From NCBI GenBank assembly GCA_018054805.1, contig JAGPIU010000035.1, positions 1-8,149 on the forward strand: 8,149 bases of DNA, given 5' to 3'. Below the pieces are notes generated by a model, which saw only the letters and a list, made by a program, of their open reading frames with translations, ran no database searches and was not told where the DNA came from. This DNA is from Paludibacter sp. (GTDB taxonomy: Bacteria; Bacteroidota; Bacteroidia; Bacteroidales; Paludibacteraceae). Below are positions 1 through 6,479 of the stretch, piece after piece. Each line of letters opens with the position of its first letter. Position 1 is the first letter of the stretch. A program made the position numbers and the translations under genes.

Positions 1-25
1 GAAATAACAGAAAGTGTAAAACGCT

Positions 26-32
26 AAAGGAG
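26..32 (+). promoter_or_regulatory. Shine-Dalgarno-like ribosome binding site of pyrH
   Basis: AAAGGAG ends 10 bases before the pyrH ATG and matches the anti-Shine-Dalgarno sequence well. It supports that ATG as the start. It stands out because the other leaders here (frr, Lrp, aroQ) are A-rich and lack such a motif, as is usual in Bacteroidetes. No promoter is visible in the 42 bases available, so pyrH is probably transcribed from further upstream. Confidence 0.55.
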
Positions 33-42
33 AATCAATTTC

Positions 43-753
43 ATGGCTGCATTTAAACGCATATTGCTAAAACTGAGTGGAGAGTCGCTAATGGGCGAAA
101 AACAGTACGGAATCGACGAGAAACGTCTGGGCGAATATGCACAGCAGATTTCGGAAATTGCAGCTATGGGCGTGCAGATTGGCATTGTGATTGGCGGCGG
201 AAATATTTTTCGCGGACTGAGCGGCGCTTCAAAAGGCTTCGACCGTGTGCAGGGCGACCAAATGGGAATGCTGGCCACAGTAATCAACAGTCTGGCACTG
301 AACTCGGCCCTACAGGCTGCCGGTGTAAAATCGCGCGTACTTACTGCCATTCGCATGGAACCTGTTGGTGAATTCTACTCCAAGCAAAAAGCTATTCAGA
401 GCCTCGAAAACGGCGAAGTGGTGATTCTTTCGGCTGGCACAGGAAATCCTTTTTTTACTACCGACACAGGCTCGTCGCTGCGTGCTATCGAAATTGAAGC
501 CGATGTAATGCTCAAAGGAACACGTGTGGACGGCATTTACACTGCCGACCCGGAAAAAGATCCCACAGCCACCAAATTCGACGAAATAACTTACGACGAA
601 ATTTACAACCGCAACCTCAGGGTAATGGACCTCACAGCCACTACCATGTGTAAGGAAAACAATATGCCCATTTATGTGTTCGACATGGACACTCCCGGAA
701 ATCTGAAAAAAGTAATGGAGGGGGAAAAGATCGGCACATTGGTGAGAAACTAA
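43..753 (+). CDS. pyrH: UMP kinase (uridylate kinase)
   Basis: Cytosolic enzyme that phosphorylates UMP to UDP with ATP, in de novo pyrimidine nucleotide synthesis. The 236-residue protein is full length for bacterial PyrH, an amino-acid-kinase fold enzyme usually hexameric and regulated by GTP and UTP. Visible signatures are the N-terminal KLSGE (residues 10-14), the glycine-rich GGGNIFRG (51-58), DQMGMLAT (72-79), GTGNPFFTTDT (132-142) in the substrate region, and VDGIYTADP (162-170) in the ATP-binding half. The ATG start follows a clear AAAGGAG. The next gene is frr, the common bacterial pyrH-frr order, although here 170 repeat-containing bases separate them. The antisense reading frame over the first third is a shadow. 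Identification is secure. Confidence 0.98.
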   Translation: MAAFKRILLKLSGESLMGEKQYGIDEKRLGEYAQQISEIAAMGVQIGIVIGGGNIFRGLSGASKGFDRVQGDQMGMLATVINSLALNSALQAAGVKSRVLTAIRMEPVGEFYSKQKAIQSLENGEVVILSAGTGNPFFTTDTGSSLRAIEIEADVMLKGTRVDGIYTADPEKDPTATKFDEITYDEIYNRNLRVMDLTATTMCKENNMPIYVFDMDTPGNLKKVMEGEKIGTLVRN

Positions 754-760
754 GAGCTAA

Positions 761-802
761 GACAGTTGACAGTTGATAATTGACAATTGACAATTGACAA
801 TG
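761..802 (+). repeat. Six tandem heptamers of GACAATT type
   Basis: Between pyrH and frr there are six contiguous 7-base units: GACAGTT twice, GATAATT, GACAATT twice, then GACAATG. Adjacent units create repeated CAATTG palindromes and TTGACA strings. Similar heptameric intergenic repeats are familiar from Bacteroidetes and from cyanobacterial short tandem repeats. The role is unknown; units of this kind usually vary in copy number between strains. The TTGACA strings should not be read as sigma-70 -35 boxes, because Bacteroidetes use a different promoter consensus. Confidence 0.75.
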
Positions 803-851
803 AAGAATTAGGAACGCGTGATTAAATGAGAATCACTTCCTGTACCGAAAA

Positions 852-883
852 TTTTCAAATCTTCAAATTTCAAATTTTCAAAT
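852..883 (+). repeat. Four TTCAAAT repeats before frr
   Basis: TTCAAAT occurs four times, at 854-860, 862-868, 869-875 and 877-883, in a T/C/A-only stretch 40 to 70 bases upstream of the frr start. It is distinct in sequence from the heptamer array 50 bases earlier. It could be slippage-generated filler or a weakly structured leader. I see no Bacteroidetes -7 box (TAnnTTTG) in the whole pyrH-frr gap. Confidence 0.6.
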
Positions 884-923
884 CCAAACACGAAACGCTA
901 AACACAAAATAACAAATAAAATC

Positions 924-1484
924 ATGCAAGACGTAAAACCCATACTGACTGAAGCAGATGAGAGCATGGAAGCTACTCTGCTTTTTCTTGATGAATCATT
1001 GGCGCATATTCGCGCAGGCAAAGCCAATACGCGCATTTTGGATGGTGTAAAAGTAGATTATTATGGTTCGCACGTTCCAATTTCGAATGTGGCTACCATT
1101 ACTACTCCCGATGCGAAAACTATTTCGATTCAACCCTGGGAAAAAGGTCTGATTGCTGCTATCGAAAAGGCTATTATTAACTCGGAAGTGGGCATTATGC
1201 CAATGAACAATGGTGAAACAATTCGCCTTAGCATCCCTCCATTGACCGAAGAACGCCGTAAGCAATTGGCCAAACAAGCCCGTCACGAAGGCGAAGAGGC
1301 TAAAATATCGGTGCGTAACTCACGTCGCGAAGCTATCGACAAACTTAAGAAAATGATGAAGGATGGACTTCCCGAGGATGTGGAAAAAGACGCCGAAGGT
1401 TCGGTACAAAAAATTCACGACAAGTATATCAAAAAAATTGATGATATGCTGGCCGACAAGGAAAAAGAAATTATGACCGTTTAA
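924..1484 (+). CDS. frr: Ribosome recycling factor
   Basis: Works with EF-G to split post-termination 70S ribosomes so the subunits can be reused; cytosolic and essential in most bacteria. The 186-residue length matches the family norm of about 185. It has the conserved start of the long helix bundle (HIRAGKANTRILDG, residues 28-41), the hinge-to-domain-II region (VDYYGSHVPISNVATI, 44-59), the family hallmark IPPLTEERR (104-112), and a lysine-rich C-terminal coiled helix. The ATG is preceded by an A-rich leader without a Shine-Dalgarno motif, typical of Bacteroidetes. No promoter is visible in the gap to pyrH, so co-transcription with pyrH is likely. Transcription ends at the strong hairpin just downstream. 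Confidence 0.98.
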   Translation: MQDVKPILTEADESMEATLLFLDESLAHIRAGKANTRILDGVKVDYYGSHVPISNVATITTPDAKTISIQPWEKGLIAAIEKAIINSEVGIMPMNNGETIRLSIPPLTEERRKQLAKQARHEGEEAKISVRNSRREAIDKLKKMMKDGLPEDVEKDAEGSVQKIHDKYIKKIDDMLADKEKEIMTV

Positions 1485-1532
1485 TGTAAACTTCGGTATA
1501 ATTTAGGTTATCATTCATAGATTTAAAGAACG

Positions 1533-1566
1533 GTCAGTCATTCCGCTGTGGGATGACTGACTTTTT
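1533..1566 (+). terminator. Rho-independent terminator after frr
   Basis: The left arm GTCAGTCAT (1533-1541) pairs perfectly with ATGACTGAC (1553-1561). CC (1543-1544) pairs with GG (1551-1552) around a single bulged T, leaving a 6-base loop, and five T residues (1562-1566) follow at once. This is a canonical intrinsic terminator. Its T-tract ends only 15 bases before the next start codon, so any promoter for the following gene must lie upstream of or inside the hairpin. Confidence 0.88.
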
Positions 1567-1581
1567 ATCATTATTTAGTCA

Positions 1582-2670
1582 ATGAAATTCAGGTGTTTCT
1601 TGTTACTTATCATGTTTTCGGTATCGTGGCCAGGCTTTGGCTCCGACTCTGTGGCTGTACGCAAAAGCCTGTTTATCATCCCGCATCCGGCTTATCAGCA
1701 GGAAACAAGCTGGTCGGTGGGCGTGGCTGGTGGCTATTATTTCAAAAGCAAGGATATTAGTCGTATAAGTTCTATATCGGGTAGTGCGGACTATACTTTG
1801 CTCAATCAGTTTATTTTCAATATTACGCCCAAAATATTTCTGAACAATAACAAATGGTATTTGTATTCGAACCTGAATTTCAGAGATTATCCCGATTTTT
1901 ATTATGGCATTGGCAATAAGCCAACCGGAATTGAACAGACTTTTACATCCAATATTTTTAATGTAAGTTTGCAACCACAATATGCACTGACAAAAGAAAT
2001 TTACGCAGGTGCAATTCTGGCAGGGCGATACGAAACCGTGCGTACCGACGAAAATTTTACTTTGGTGCGCGATCGTATTTTTAATGAGTTCGGCTCCGAA
2101 GGTTGGGAAAAACCTTTTTACAGCATTATTGCAGGGCTTCTGTTTTCGTACGACAGTCGCGACAGTCAGTTTTATCCTTACAAAGGTTTGTTTGCCAAAA
2201 CAAGGCTTACAGGTTCAAAGGCTGGTTTCGGAAGCAGCCATTCGGTAACCGACCTGAGCGTGGATTTTCGAAATTATCTGCCCGTTTACGGACAACATGT
2301 GCTGGCATGGCAGTTTTATTACGAAGCGGCATTCAGCAAAAACGAAATTCCGTTTCAGCTTTTGCCCACACTTGGTGGTCGCGATTTAATGCGCGGATTT
2401 CGTCAGGGCATGTATCGCGACAATGTGATGATGCTGCTGCAAACCGAATACCGCATTCCGGTGTACAAACGAATTAAAGCAGCTGTATTTATGTCGGCAG
2501 GCGATGTAATGAATAGCAGCACTTATCATATCGACAAGCTGAAAGTGGCTTACGGCGCAGGTTTGCGTTGCCGGCTCAACGATGCCCGCGTGCATCTCCG
2601 TGTCGATATTGCAAAAAACAATTATGGCGACAAATTGCAGTTTTATATAACCGCCACCGAAGCATTTTAA
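1582..2670 (+). CDS. Omp85/surface-antigen family outer-membrane beta-barrel protein without POTRA domains
   Basis: Predicted outer-membrane protein of 362 residues. Residues 1-20 form a signal peptide (positive start, hydrophobic LLLIMFSVSW, likely cleavage after GFG), with no lipobox. The rest is rich in alternating aromatic and polar strands typical of a beta-barrel. Family marks are DSRDSQFYPYKG (191-202), resembling the D-x-RD...P-x-G strand of BamA/TamA-type barrels, and LGGRDLMRGF (264-273), matching the conserved RGF/RGY loop motif of Omp85 proteins. The C-terminus ends in Phe, as expected of a Bam-recognised beta signal. BamA itself is about 800 residues with five POTRA domains. Here only the barrel is present, so this is not BamA but one of the short surface-antigen (D15) proteins. 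The substrate or role is unknown. It is probably co-transcribed with rsgA, 18 bases downstream. Confidence 0.85.
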   Translation: MKFRCFLLLIMFSVSWPGFGSDSVAVRKSLFIIPHPAYQQETSWSVGVAGGYYFKSKDISRISSISGSADYTLLNQFIFNITPKIFLNNNKWYLYSNLNFRDYPDFYYGIGNKPTGIEQTFTSNIFNVSLQPQYALTKEIYAGAILAGRYETVRTDENFTLVRDRIFNEFGSEGWEKPFYSIIAGLLFSYDSRDSQFYPYKGLFAKTRLTGSKAGFGSSHSVTDLSVDFRNYLPVYGQHVLAWQFYYEAAFSKNEIPFQLLPTLGGRDLMRGFRQGMYRDNVMMLLQTEYRIPVYKRIKAAVFMSAGDVMNSSTYHIDKLKVAYGAGLRCRLNDARVHLRVDIAKNNYGDKLQFYITATEAF

Positions 2671-2688
2671 CTCAAAGCAAATACAGGC

Positions 2689-3615
2689 ATGAGAGGATTA
2701 GTAATTAAAAACACAGGCAGCTGGTATCAGGTAAAAAACACTGAAACGGGCGAAACTACCGAATGTAAAATAAAGGGAAATCTGCGGTTGAAAGATATCC
2801 GCAGTACCAATCCTATTGCGGTGGGCGACTTTGTGCAATATCTGATAAACGACGACGGCACAGGTATGATTTCGGACATCGACGATCGCCGGAATTACAT
2901 TGTACGTCGCTCTTCGAATCTTTCGAAACAGTCGCACATCCTGGCTGCCAACCTCGACCTGGTGGTACTTGTAGCCACTATTAATTACCCCATCACTTCC
3001 ACTACCTTTATCGACAGGTTTCTGGCATCGGCAGAGGCCTACCGCGTACCTGCCTGCATTGTGATCAACAAAGTGGATCTTTACACAAAAGAAGAAATTG
3101 AATATCTGGAAGCCATAAAGTATTTGTACGAAAGTCTGAATTATCCGGTGTTTGCCATTTCAGCCAAAAATTCGCAGGACATTACCGAGGTGACAAATTT
3201 CCTGAAAGCCAAAACAGCTTTATTTTCGGGAAATTCGGGTGTGGGAAAATCTACTCTGATCAACGCTATTGCGGTTCGACCGATAGCTAAAACAGGTGAA
3301 ATATCGTCGTATCACAATAAGGGAATGCACACCACCACTTTTTCGGAAATGTTTGAATTACCCAATGGTGCACACATTATCGACACTCCGGGAATCAAAG
3401 GTTTCGGGTCGGTGGACATGGAAGCCGGTGAAATAAGTCATTACTTTAAGGAGATATTTCAGGTGAGTAGCAATTGCCGGTTTTCAGACTGCACACACAC
3501 CACCGAACCGGGTTGCGCTGTGCTTCATGCTTTAGAAAAGAAACTCATCAGCCAGTCGCGTTACCAAAGCTATTTAAGCATGTTAAGCGATTTTGAAAGC
3601 GGAAAATATCGATAA
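2689..3615 (+). CDS. rsgA: Ribosome small-subunit-dependent GTPase A (ribosome biogenesis)
   Basis: RsgA (YjeQ/YloQ) is a cytosolic circularly permuted GTPase that checks late 30S subunit maturation; GTP hydrolysis is stimulated by the 30S particle. At 308 residues the length is normal. The N-terminal part (about 1-70) is the OB-fold. The GTPase motifs appear in permuted order: G4 NKVD (127-130), P-loop GNSGVGKST (181-189), the switch region GMHTTT (212-217) and G3 DTPG (232-235). The C-terminal zinc-binding segment has Cys263, Cys268, His270 and Cys276 in the expected spacing. All key residues are present. The gene follows the barrel gene by 18 bases, so they likely share a transcript, though no functional link is evident. 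The ATG start gives the usual N-terminus. Confidence 0.97.
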   Translation: MRGLVIKNTGSWYQVKNTETGETTECKIKGNLRLKDIRSTNPIAVGDFVQYLINDDGTGMISDIDDRRNYIVRRSSNLSKQSHILAANLDLVVLVATINYPITSTTFIDRFLASAEAYRVPACIVINKVDLYTKEEIEYLEAIKYLYESLNYPVFAISAKNSQDITEVTNFLKAKTALFSGNSGVGKSTLINAIAVRPIAKTGEISSYHNKGMHTTTFSEMFELPNGAHIIDTPGIKGFGSVDMEAGEISHYFKEIFQVSSNCRFSDCTHTTEPGCAVLHALEKKLISQSRYQSYLSMLSDFESGKYR

Positions 3616-3657
3616 AATGAATAAATTTTCCTTTCCCACTTACAATTTGTTGCTTTT

Positions 3658-3691
3658 TTTGTTTCAAATCAGAAAATAATTAATACATTTG
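3658..3691 (+). promoter_or_regulatory. Bacteroidetes-type promoter of the Lrp-family gene
   Basis: TACATTTG (3684-3691) is an exact match to the Bacteroidetes -7 consensus TAnnTTTG. A TTTG at 3658-3661 can serve as the -33 element, with a 22-base spacer, slightly longer than typical. Transcription would begin near 3698, giving a leader of about 50 bases. The regulator is therefore probably its own transcription unit, separate from rsgA. Confidence 0.65.
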
Positions 3692-3750
3692 CACAATAAA
3701 ACATACTAACAGAAACTTAAGTTCGTAAAACAGAGTAAAATAATCATATC

Positions 3751-4254
3751 ATGGGACACCATCAAATTGACAGACTAGACAAAAAAATCCTCCAGCTTAT
3801 TTCGCAGGATGCACGAATTCCCTTCCTCGAAGTAGCCCGTGAATGTAATGTATCGGGGGCAGCTATCCACCAACGTATTCAGAAACTCAGAAATACAGGT
3901 ATCATTAAAGGTTCCGAATTTGTGATTGACACCTACAAAGTGGGATTTCAAACCTGTGCTTACATCGGTATTACATTGAGCGACGTAAAACTATTTCCGG
4001 CTGTAGTTGAGGAACTTAAAAAGATTCCTGAAATTGTGGAATGTCACTATGCTACCGGTAAATATTCGATGTTCGTAAAAATTTACGCCAAAGACAACCG
4101 TCATCTGCTTCAGATCATTCTGGACCGTATGACGCCGATTAAAGGCATCGCACATACCGAAACGTTCCAAATTTCGCTCGACGAAATGTTTCGTCGTCAG
4201 CTTTCGGTGTTCGAAATCGAAAGCAGTGTGGAGTTTACCGAAGAAGAAGACTAA
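3751..4254 (+). CDS. Lrp/AsnC family transcriptional regulator
   Basis: DNA-binding regulator of the leucine-responsive/feast-famine family, 167 residues (usual range 150-170). Residues 7-66 form the AsnC-type winged helix-turn-helix, with LDKKILQLISQDAR leading in and FLEVARECNVSGAAIHQRIQ covering the helix-turn-helix. Residues about 69-148 form the RAM effector-binding domain, with the characteristic ATGKYSMFVKI strand (101-111) that in the family helps form the amino-acid pocket. The last 18 residues are an acidic tail. Family members assemble as dimers to octamers and respond to amino acids; the effector and targets cannot be read from the sequence. It has its own -7 box and ends at a bidirectional terminator. 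No neighbour is an obvious amino-acid metabolism target, so a global or distant role is more likely than local control. Confidence 0.95.
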   Translation: MGHHQIDRLDKKILQLISQDARIPFLEVARECNVSGAAIHQRIQKLRNTGIIKGSEFVIDTYKVGFQTCAYIGITLSDVKLFPAVVEELKKIPEIVECHYATGKYSMFVKIYAKDNRHLLQIILDRMTPIKGIAHTETFQISLDEMFRRQLSVFEIESSVEFTEEED

Positions 4255-4273
4255 ATCTATTCAAAATTCAAAT

Positions 4274-4310
4274 AAAAAAACGTCGTGAATCTGTCTCACG
4301 GCGTTTTTTT
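4274..4310. terminator. Bidirectional intrinsic terminator between convergent genes
   Basis: A7-CG-T-CGTGA (4274-4288) pairs with TCACG-G-CG-T7 (4296-4310) around a 7-base loop, with one T-G pair in the stem. The A and T runs flank the GC core symmetrically, so the structure ends transcripts from either side. It serves the Lrp-type gene on the plus strand (stop 20 bases away) and the DUF4130 gene on the minus strand (stop 6 bases away). Confidence 0.9.
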
Positions 4311-4315
4311 ATTTC

Positions 4316-5080
4316 TCAACCCTGCATTTCAGTCAGATATTTCCAGTATCGCTGAGGCAAATGCTGACGTTGCAGTTTTGGATTGATGCGTTCTTTTATG
4401 GTCAGCGATTTGAAATAAGCCTTCCACATTTTCTGAAAAAGCTTTTCATCCTCGGCCATCAACTTTTCATCAAGACGACCTCCCCGAAAAAGCATATCAT
4501 TGTCGAATGTAACTTCGGTAATATTTCTCAGATCGTAATGAAATCCATAGTTTCGCCCCGTATCGTAAATTATCCATTGCTGATCGGCAAAACGTTCTTT
4601 AAAATGTGAGGTTATCAGCGGCAGACAGTTGGTGTCGGGCGCAATAGCCGCGAAATACAGATTATCAGCAGCTTTCTGAAAACGTACAAATTCTATCATT
4701 CGGTGCTTTTCGGTATTTACCCGTTTGGCAACACTTCTTACTGCAAGCACATCATCGTCGGCAAAATTCATTTCAATGGAATGCTGACTTTCAAACACTT
4801 TCCTGATATATCTGAAAATCACCATATCGCTTCCCTCCTCTTCCGACAGCCACACATACCCGAGCATATTTCGCGATACGGACATGAGCTTTTTTTTAAG
4901 GCCATTCCAAACCCTTTTCGATTTTTCGGTGTCAGTCACCACATCGAAAATATCGCTTGCAAAAAGCGGTTCGATATCGCCTTCAGCTATCAGCATTTCG
5001 GGAAATACTTTTCGGTTAAAGGCATCGAAAACTGCAGTCAGGAGCCCATCGAATGATTTATCGTAGCGAAATACCTGCAT
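4316..5080 (-). CDS. DUF4130 protein, partner of the radical SAM DNA repair/modification protein
   Basis: 254-residue soluble protein of the TIGR03915 / DUF4130 type, annotated as a probable DNA metabolism protein. Recognisable parts are HRMIEFVRFQ (126-135), the PDTN...LI-x-HF...RF-x-x-Q block (148-168), IYDTGRNYGFHYD (171-183), and the C-terminal signature LFQKMWKAYFKSL...NPKLQRQHLPQRYWKYL (214-249), rich in basic and aromatic residues and plausibly nucleic-acid-binding. In many other bacteria this domain is fused to a uracil-DNA-glycosylase-like domain. Here it stands alone, and no glycosylase domain follows before the terminator. The ATG lies one base after the stop of the upstream radical SAM gene (TGATATG), so the two are translationally coupled and should act together. 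Catalysis is unproven; the DNA-maintenance role is inferred from family association. Confidence 0.9.
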   Translation of the reverse strand: MQVFRYDKSFDGLLTAVFDAFNRKVFPEMLIAEGDIEPLFASDIFDVVTDTEKSKRVWNGLKKKLMSVSRNMLGYVWLSEEEGSDMVIFRYIRKVFESQHSIEMNFADDDVLAVRSVAKRVNTEKHRMIEFVRFQKAADNLYFAAIAPDTNCLPLITSHFKERFADQQWIIYDTGRNYGFHYDLRNITEVTFDNDMLFRGGRLDEKLMAEDEKLFQKMWKAYFKSLTIKERINPKLQRQHLPQRYWKYLTEMQG

Positions 5081-5081
5081 A

Positions 5082-6356
5082 TCAATCGGGGAAGATTAAA
5101 GCTGTTTGTGCCGGATGCGGATTTTTGCTGTTTACTTTGGGTTGAGTAAGCAAGCGACGCACATATTCAGGACTTGTATCGTTTACATTGGCTGCGCTAA
5201 GTTCGTTGCAGCTAATAAAATACTGCGCTTTTTTCAGCACAACACCCATCTTTTTCAGATCTGTTGTCTTGAGTCGGGCATATCTGCGGCTGACCACAAT
5301 CAATTTTGCCGATTTTACACCAATCCCGGGCACCCGTAGAATATCGTGATAATCAGCTTTATTTATATCTATCGGGAATTTTTCAGGATGTCGCAAAGCC
5401 CACGCCAACTTGGGATCCACTTCCTGATCGAGCATAGGAAATTTATCGTCCACAATTTCGTCCACGCCAAACTCATAAAAGCGCATCAGCCAGTCGGCCT
5501 GATAAAGGCGGTTTTCGCGCACCAAAGGCGGTTGCTTCAGGGCAGGCAACCTATTGTCGTAACTATTCACCGGAATATAGCCCGAATAATACACACGTTT
5601 CATGCTTGGCCGCCCATACAGCGAAGCCGAAGTAAACAGAATATCCTTGTCTGTTTCGCTGGTAGCACCCACAATCATTTGCGTACTTTGTCCCGCAGGC
5701 ACAAATCGCGGCGCATATTTATATTTATTGCGTTCCTCACGACTTTGCAGTACGCCCTGCTGAATAAACTGCATGGGCTTAAACACACTCGCATGATCCT
5801 TTTCCGGAGCAAGCATTTTCAGATTTTCTTCGTTCGAAATTTCAATATTCACACTCATACGATCGGCATACATACCAGCTTGCTGCACCAGATGTTCGCT
5901 CGCGCCCGGAATGGTTTTGAGATGAATATACCCATTGAAGCGGTGAATATTGCGGAGATCGCGCACCACAGCCACAAGGCGCTCCATAGTATAATCGGGA
6001 TTGCGCACCACACCTGAACTCAGAAAAAGTCCTTCGATATAATTACGCCTGTAAAATTCAATAGTAAGTTCCACCAGTTCCGACACCGAAAAAGTAGCGC
6101 GTGGAAGATCGTTGCTGCGTCGGTTTATACAATAAGCACAATCGTAAATACAATGATTGGTCAGCATTATTTTGAGCAACGACACACAGCGCCCATCTTC
6201 GGTAAAGCTATGACAAATGCCCCAACCGGCAGTATTTCCAATACCACCGGGCGTACTCTTGCGCGTAGTTCCACTCGACGAGCAGGACACATCGTACTTT
6301 GCCGACTCCGCAAGAATCTTTAATTTATCAATCACTTCCTCCTTCACAGGATACAA
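5082..6356 (-). CDS. Putative DNA modification/repair radical SAM protein (TIGR03916 type)
   Basis: 424-residue radical SAM enzyme. The 4Fe-4S/SAM motif C-x3-C-x2-C is Cys69, Cys73, Cys76 within NHCIYDCAYCINRR, followed by a radical SAM barrel (strands near FLSSGV, 111-116; GYIHLKTIPGA, 142-152; and SVNIEIS, 168-174). Near the C-terminus is a helix-hairpin-helix, LRVPGIGVKSAKLIV (340-354), as in DNA repair proteins. The N-terminus YDVSCSSSGT (21-30) and further cysteines (25, 48, 57) precede the cluster motif. The family is nearly always paired with a DUF4130 protein, as here one base downstream. The substrate is unknown; repair or modification of a DNA base is inferred from the partner and the helix-hairpin-helix. 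The start codon is TTG (6354-6356): no ATG exists upstream before the in-frame stop at 6396-6398. A GTG at codon 4 (6345-6347) is the alternative. Confidence 0.93.
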   Translation of the reverse strand: MYPVKEEVIDKLKILAESAKYDVSCSSSGTTRKSTPGGIGNTAGWGICHSFTEDGRCVSLLKIMLTNHCIYDCAYCINRRSNDLPRATFSVSELVELTIEFYRRNYIEGLFLSSGVVRNPDYTMERLVAVVRDLRNIHRFNGYIHLKTIPGASEHLVQQAGMYADRMSVNIEISNEENLKMLAPEKDHASVFKPMQFIQQGVLQSREERNKYKYAPRFVPAGQSTQMIVGATSETDKDILFTSASLYGRPSMKRVYYSGYIPVNSYDNRLPALKQPPLVRENRLYQADWLMRFYEFGVDEIVDDKFPMLDQEVDPKLAWALRHPEKFPIDINKADYHDILRVPGIGVKSAKLIVVSRRYARLKTTDLKKMGVVLKKAQYFISCNELSAANVNDTSPEYVRRLLTQPKVNSKNPHPAQTALIFPD

Positions 6357-6385
6357 AGTAAAGGAATTTAATGTAAAAAAACGTA

Positions 6386-6428
6386 TTGATAAGTATTAAA
6401 AAAGCGGCTTGTTGATAAATATTTAAAA
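6386..6428 (+). repeat. Pair of AT-rich direct repeats upstream of the radical SAM operon
   Basis: TTGATAAGTATTAAAA (6386-6401) recurs as TTGATAAATATTTAAAA (6412-6428): one substitution and one extra T, with the repeat starts 26 bases apart. The 10 bases between them contain the only GC-rich patch (GCGGC). They sit 30 to 70 bases before the TTG start of the minus-strand operon, where an operator or activator site could lie. Chance similarity in AT-rich DNA is possible. Confidence 0.5.
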
Positions 6429-6479
6429 CACAACACATCAATAGTTTACACCTTAAATTATTTTTTTATCGAAAAATAA

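Noticed and set aside
761..802. Possible CRISPR array or sigma-70 -35 boxes in the heptamers
   Set aside because: The units are 7 bases with no spacers. TTGACA strings arise from the repeat itself, and Bacteroidetes use a different promoter consensus.
1497..1506. TATAATTTAG as a promoter for the outer-membrane gene
   Set aside because: It differs from TAnnTTTG by one base, has no convincing -33 element, and lies upstream of a strong terminator.
2009..2477. Two overlapping plus-strand frames within the outer-membrane gene
   Set aside because: They are alternate frames of a gene with signal peptide, Omp85 motifs and terminal Phe all in the main frame; they show no frameshift evidence.
3617..3679. 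20-codon frame directly after rsgA
   Set aside because: It is very short and low complexity, and it overlaps the -33 element of the Lrp-type gene promoter; nothing supports translation.
4361..5066. Several plus-strand frames opposite the DUF4130 gene
   Set aside because: The minus-strand frame carries the family signature from end to end; the opposite frames lack motifs.
5346..6017. 223-codon open frame on the plus strand inside the radical SAM gene
   Set aside because: It is antisense to a clearly conserved gene with an intact cluster motif, has no recognisable domain, and is unusually rich in His and Ile as expected of a complementary-strand shadow.
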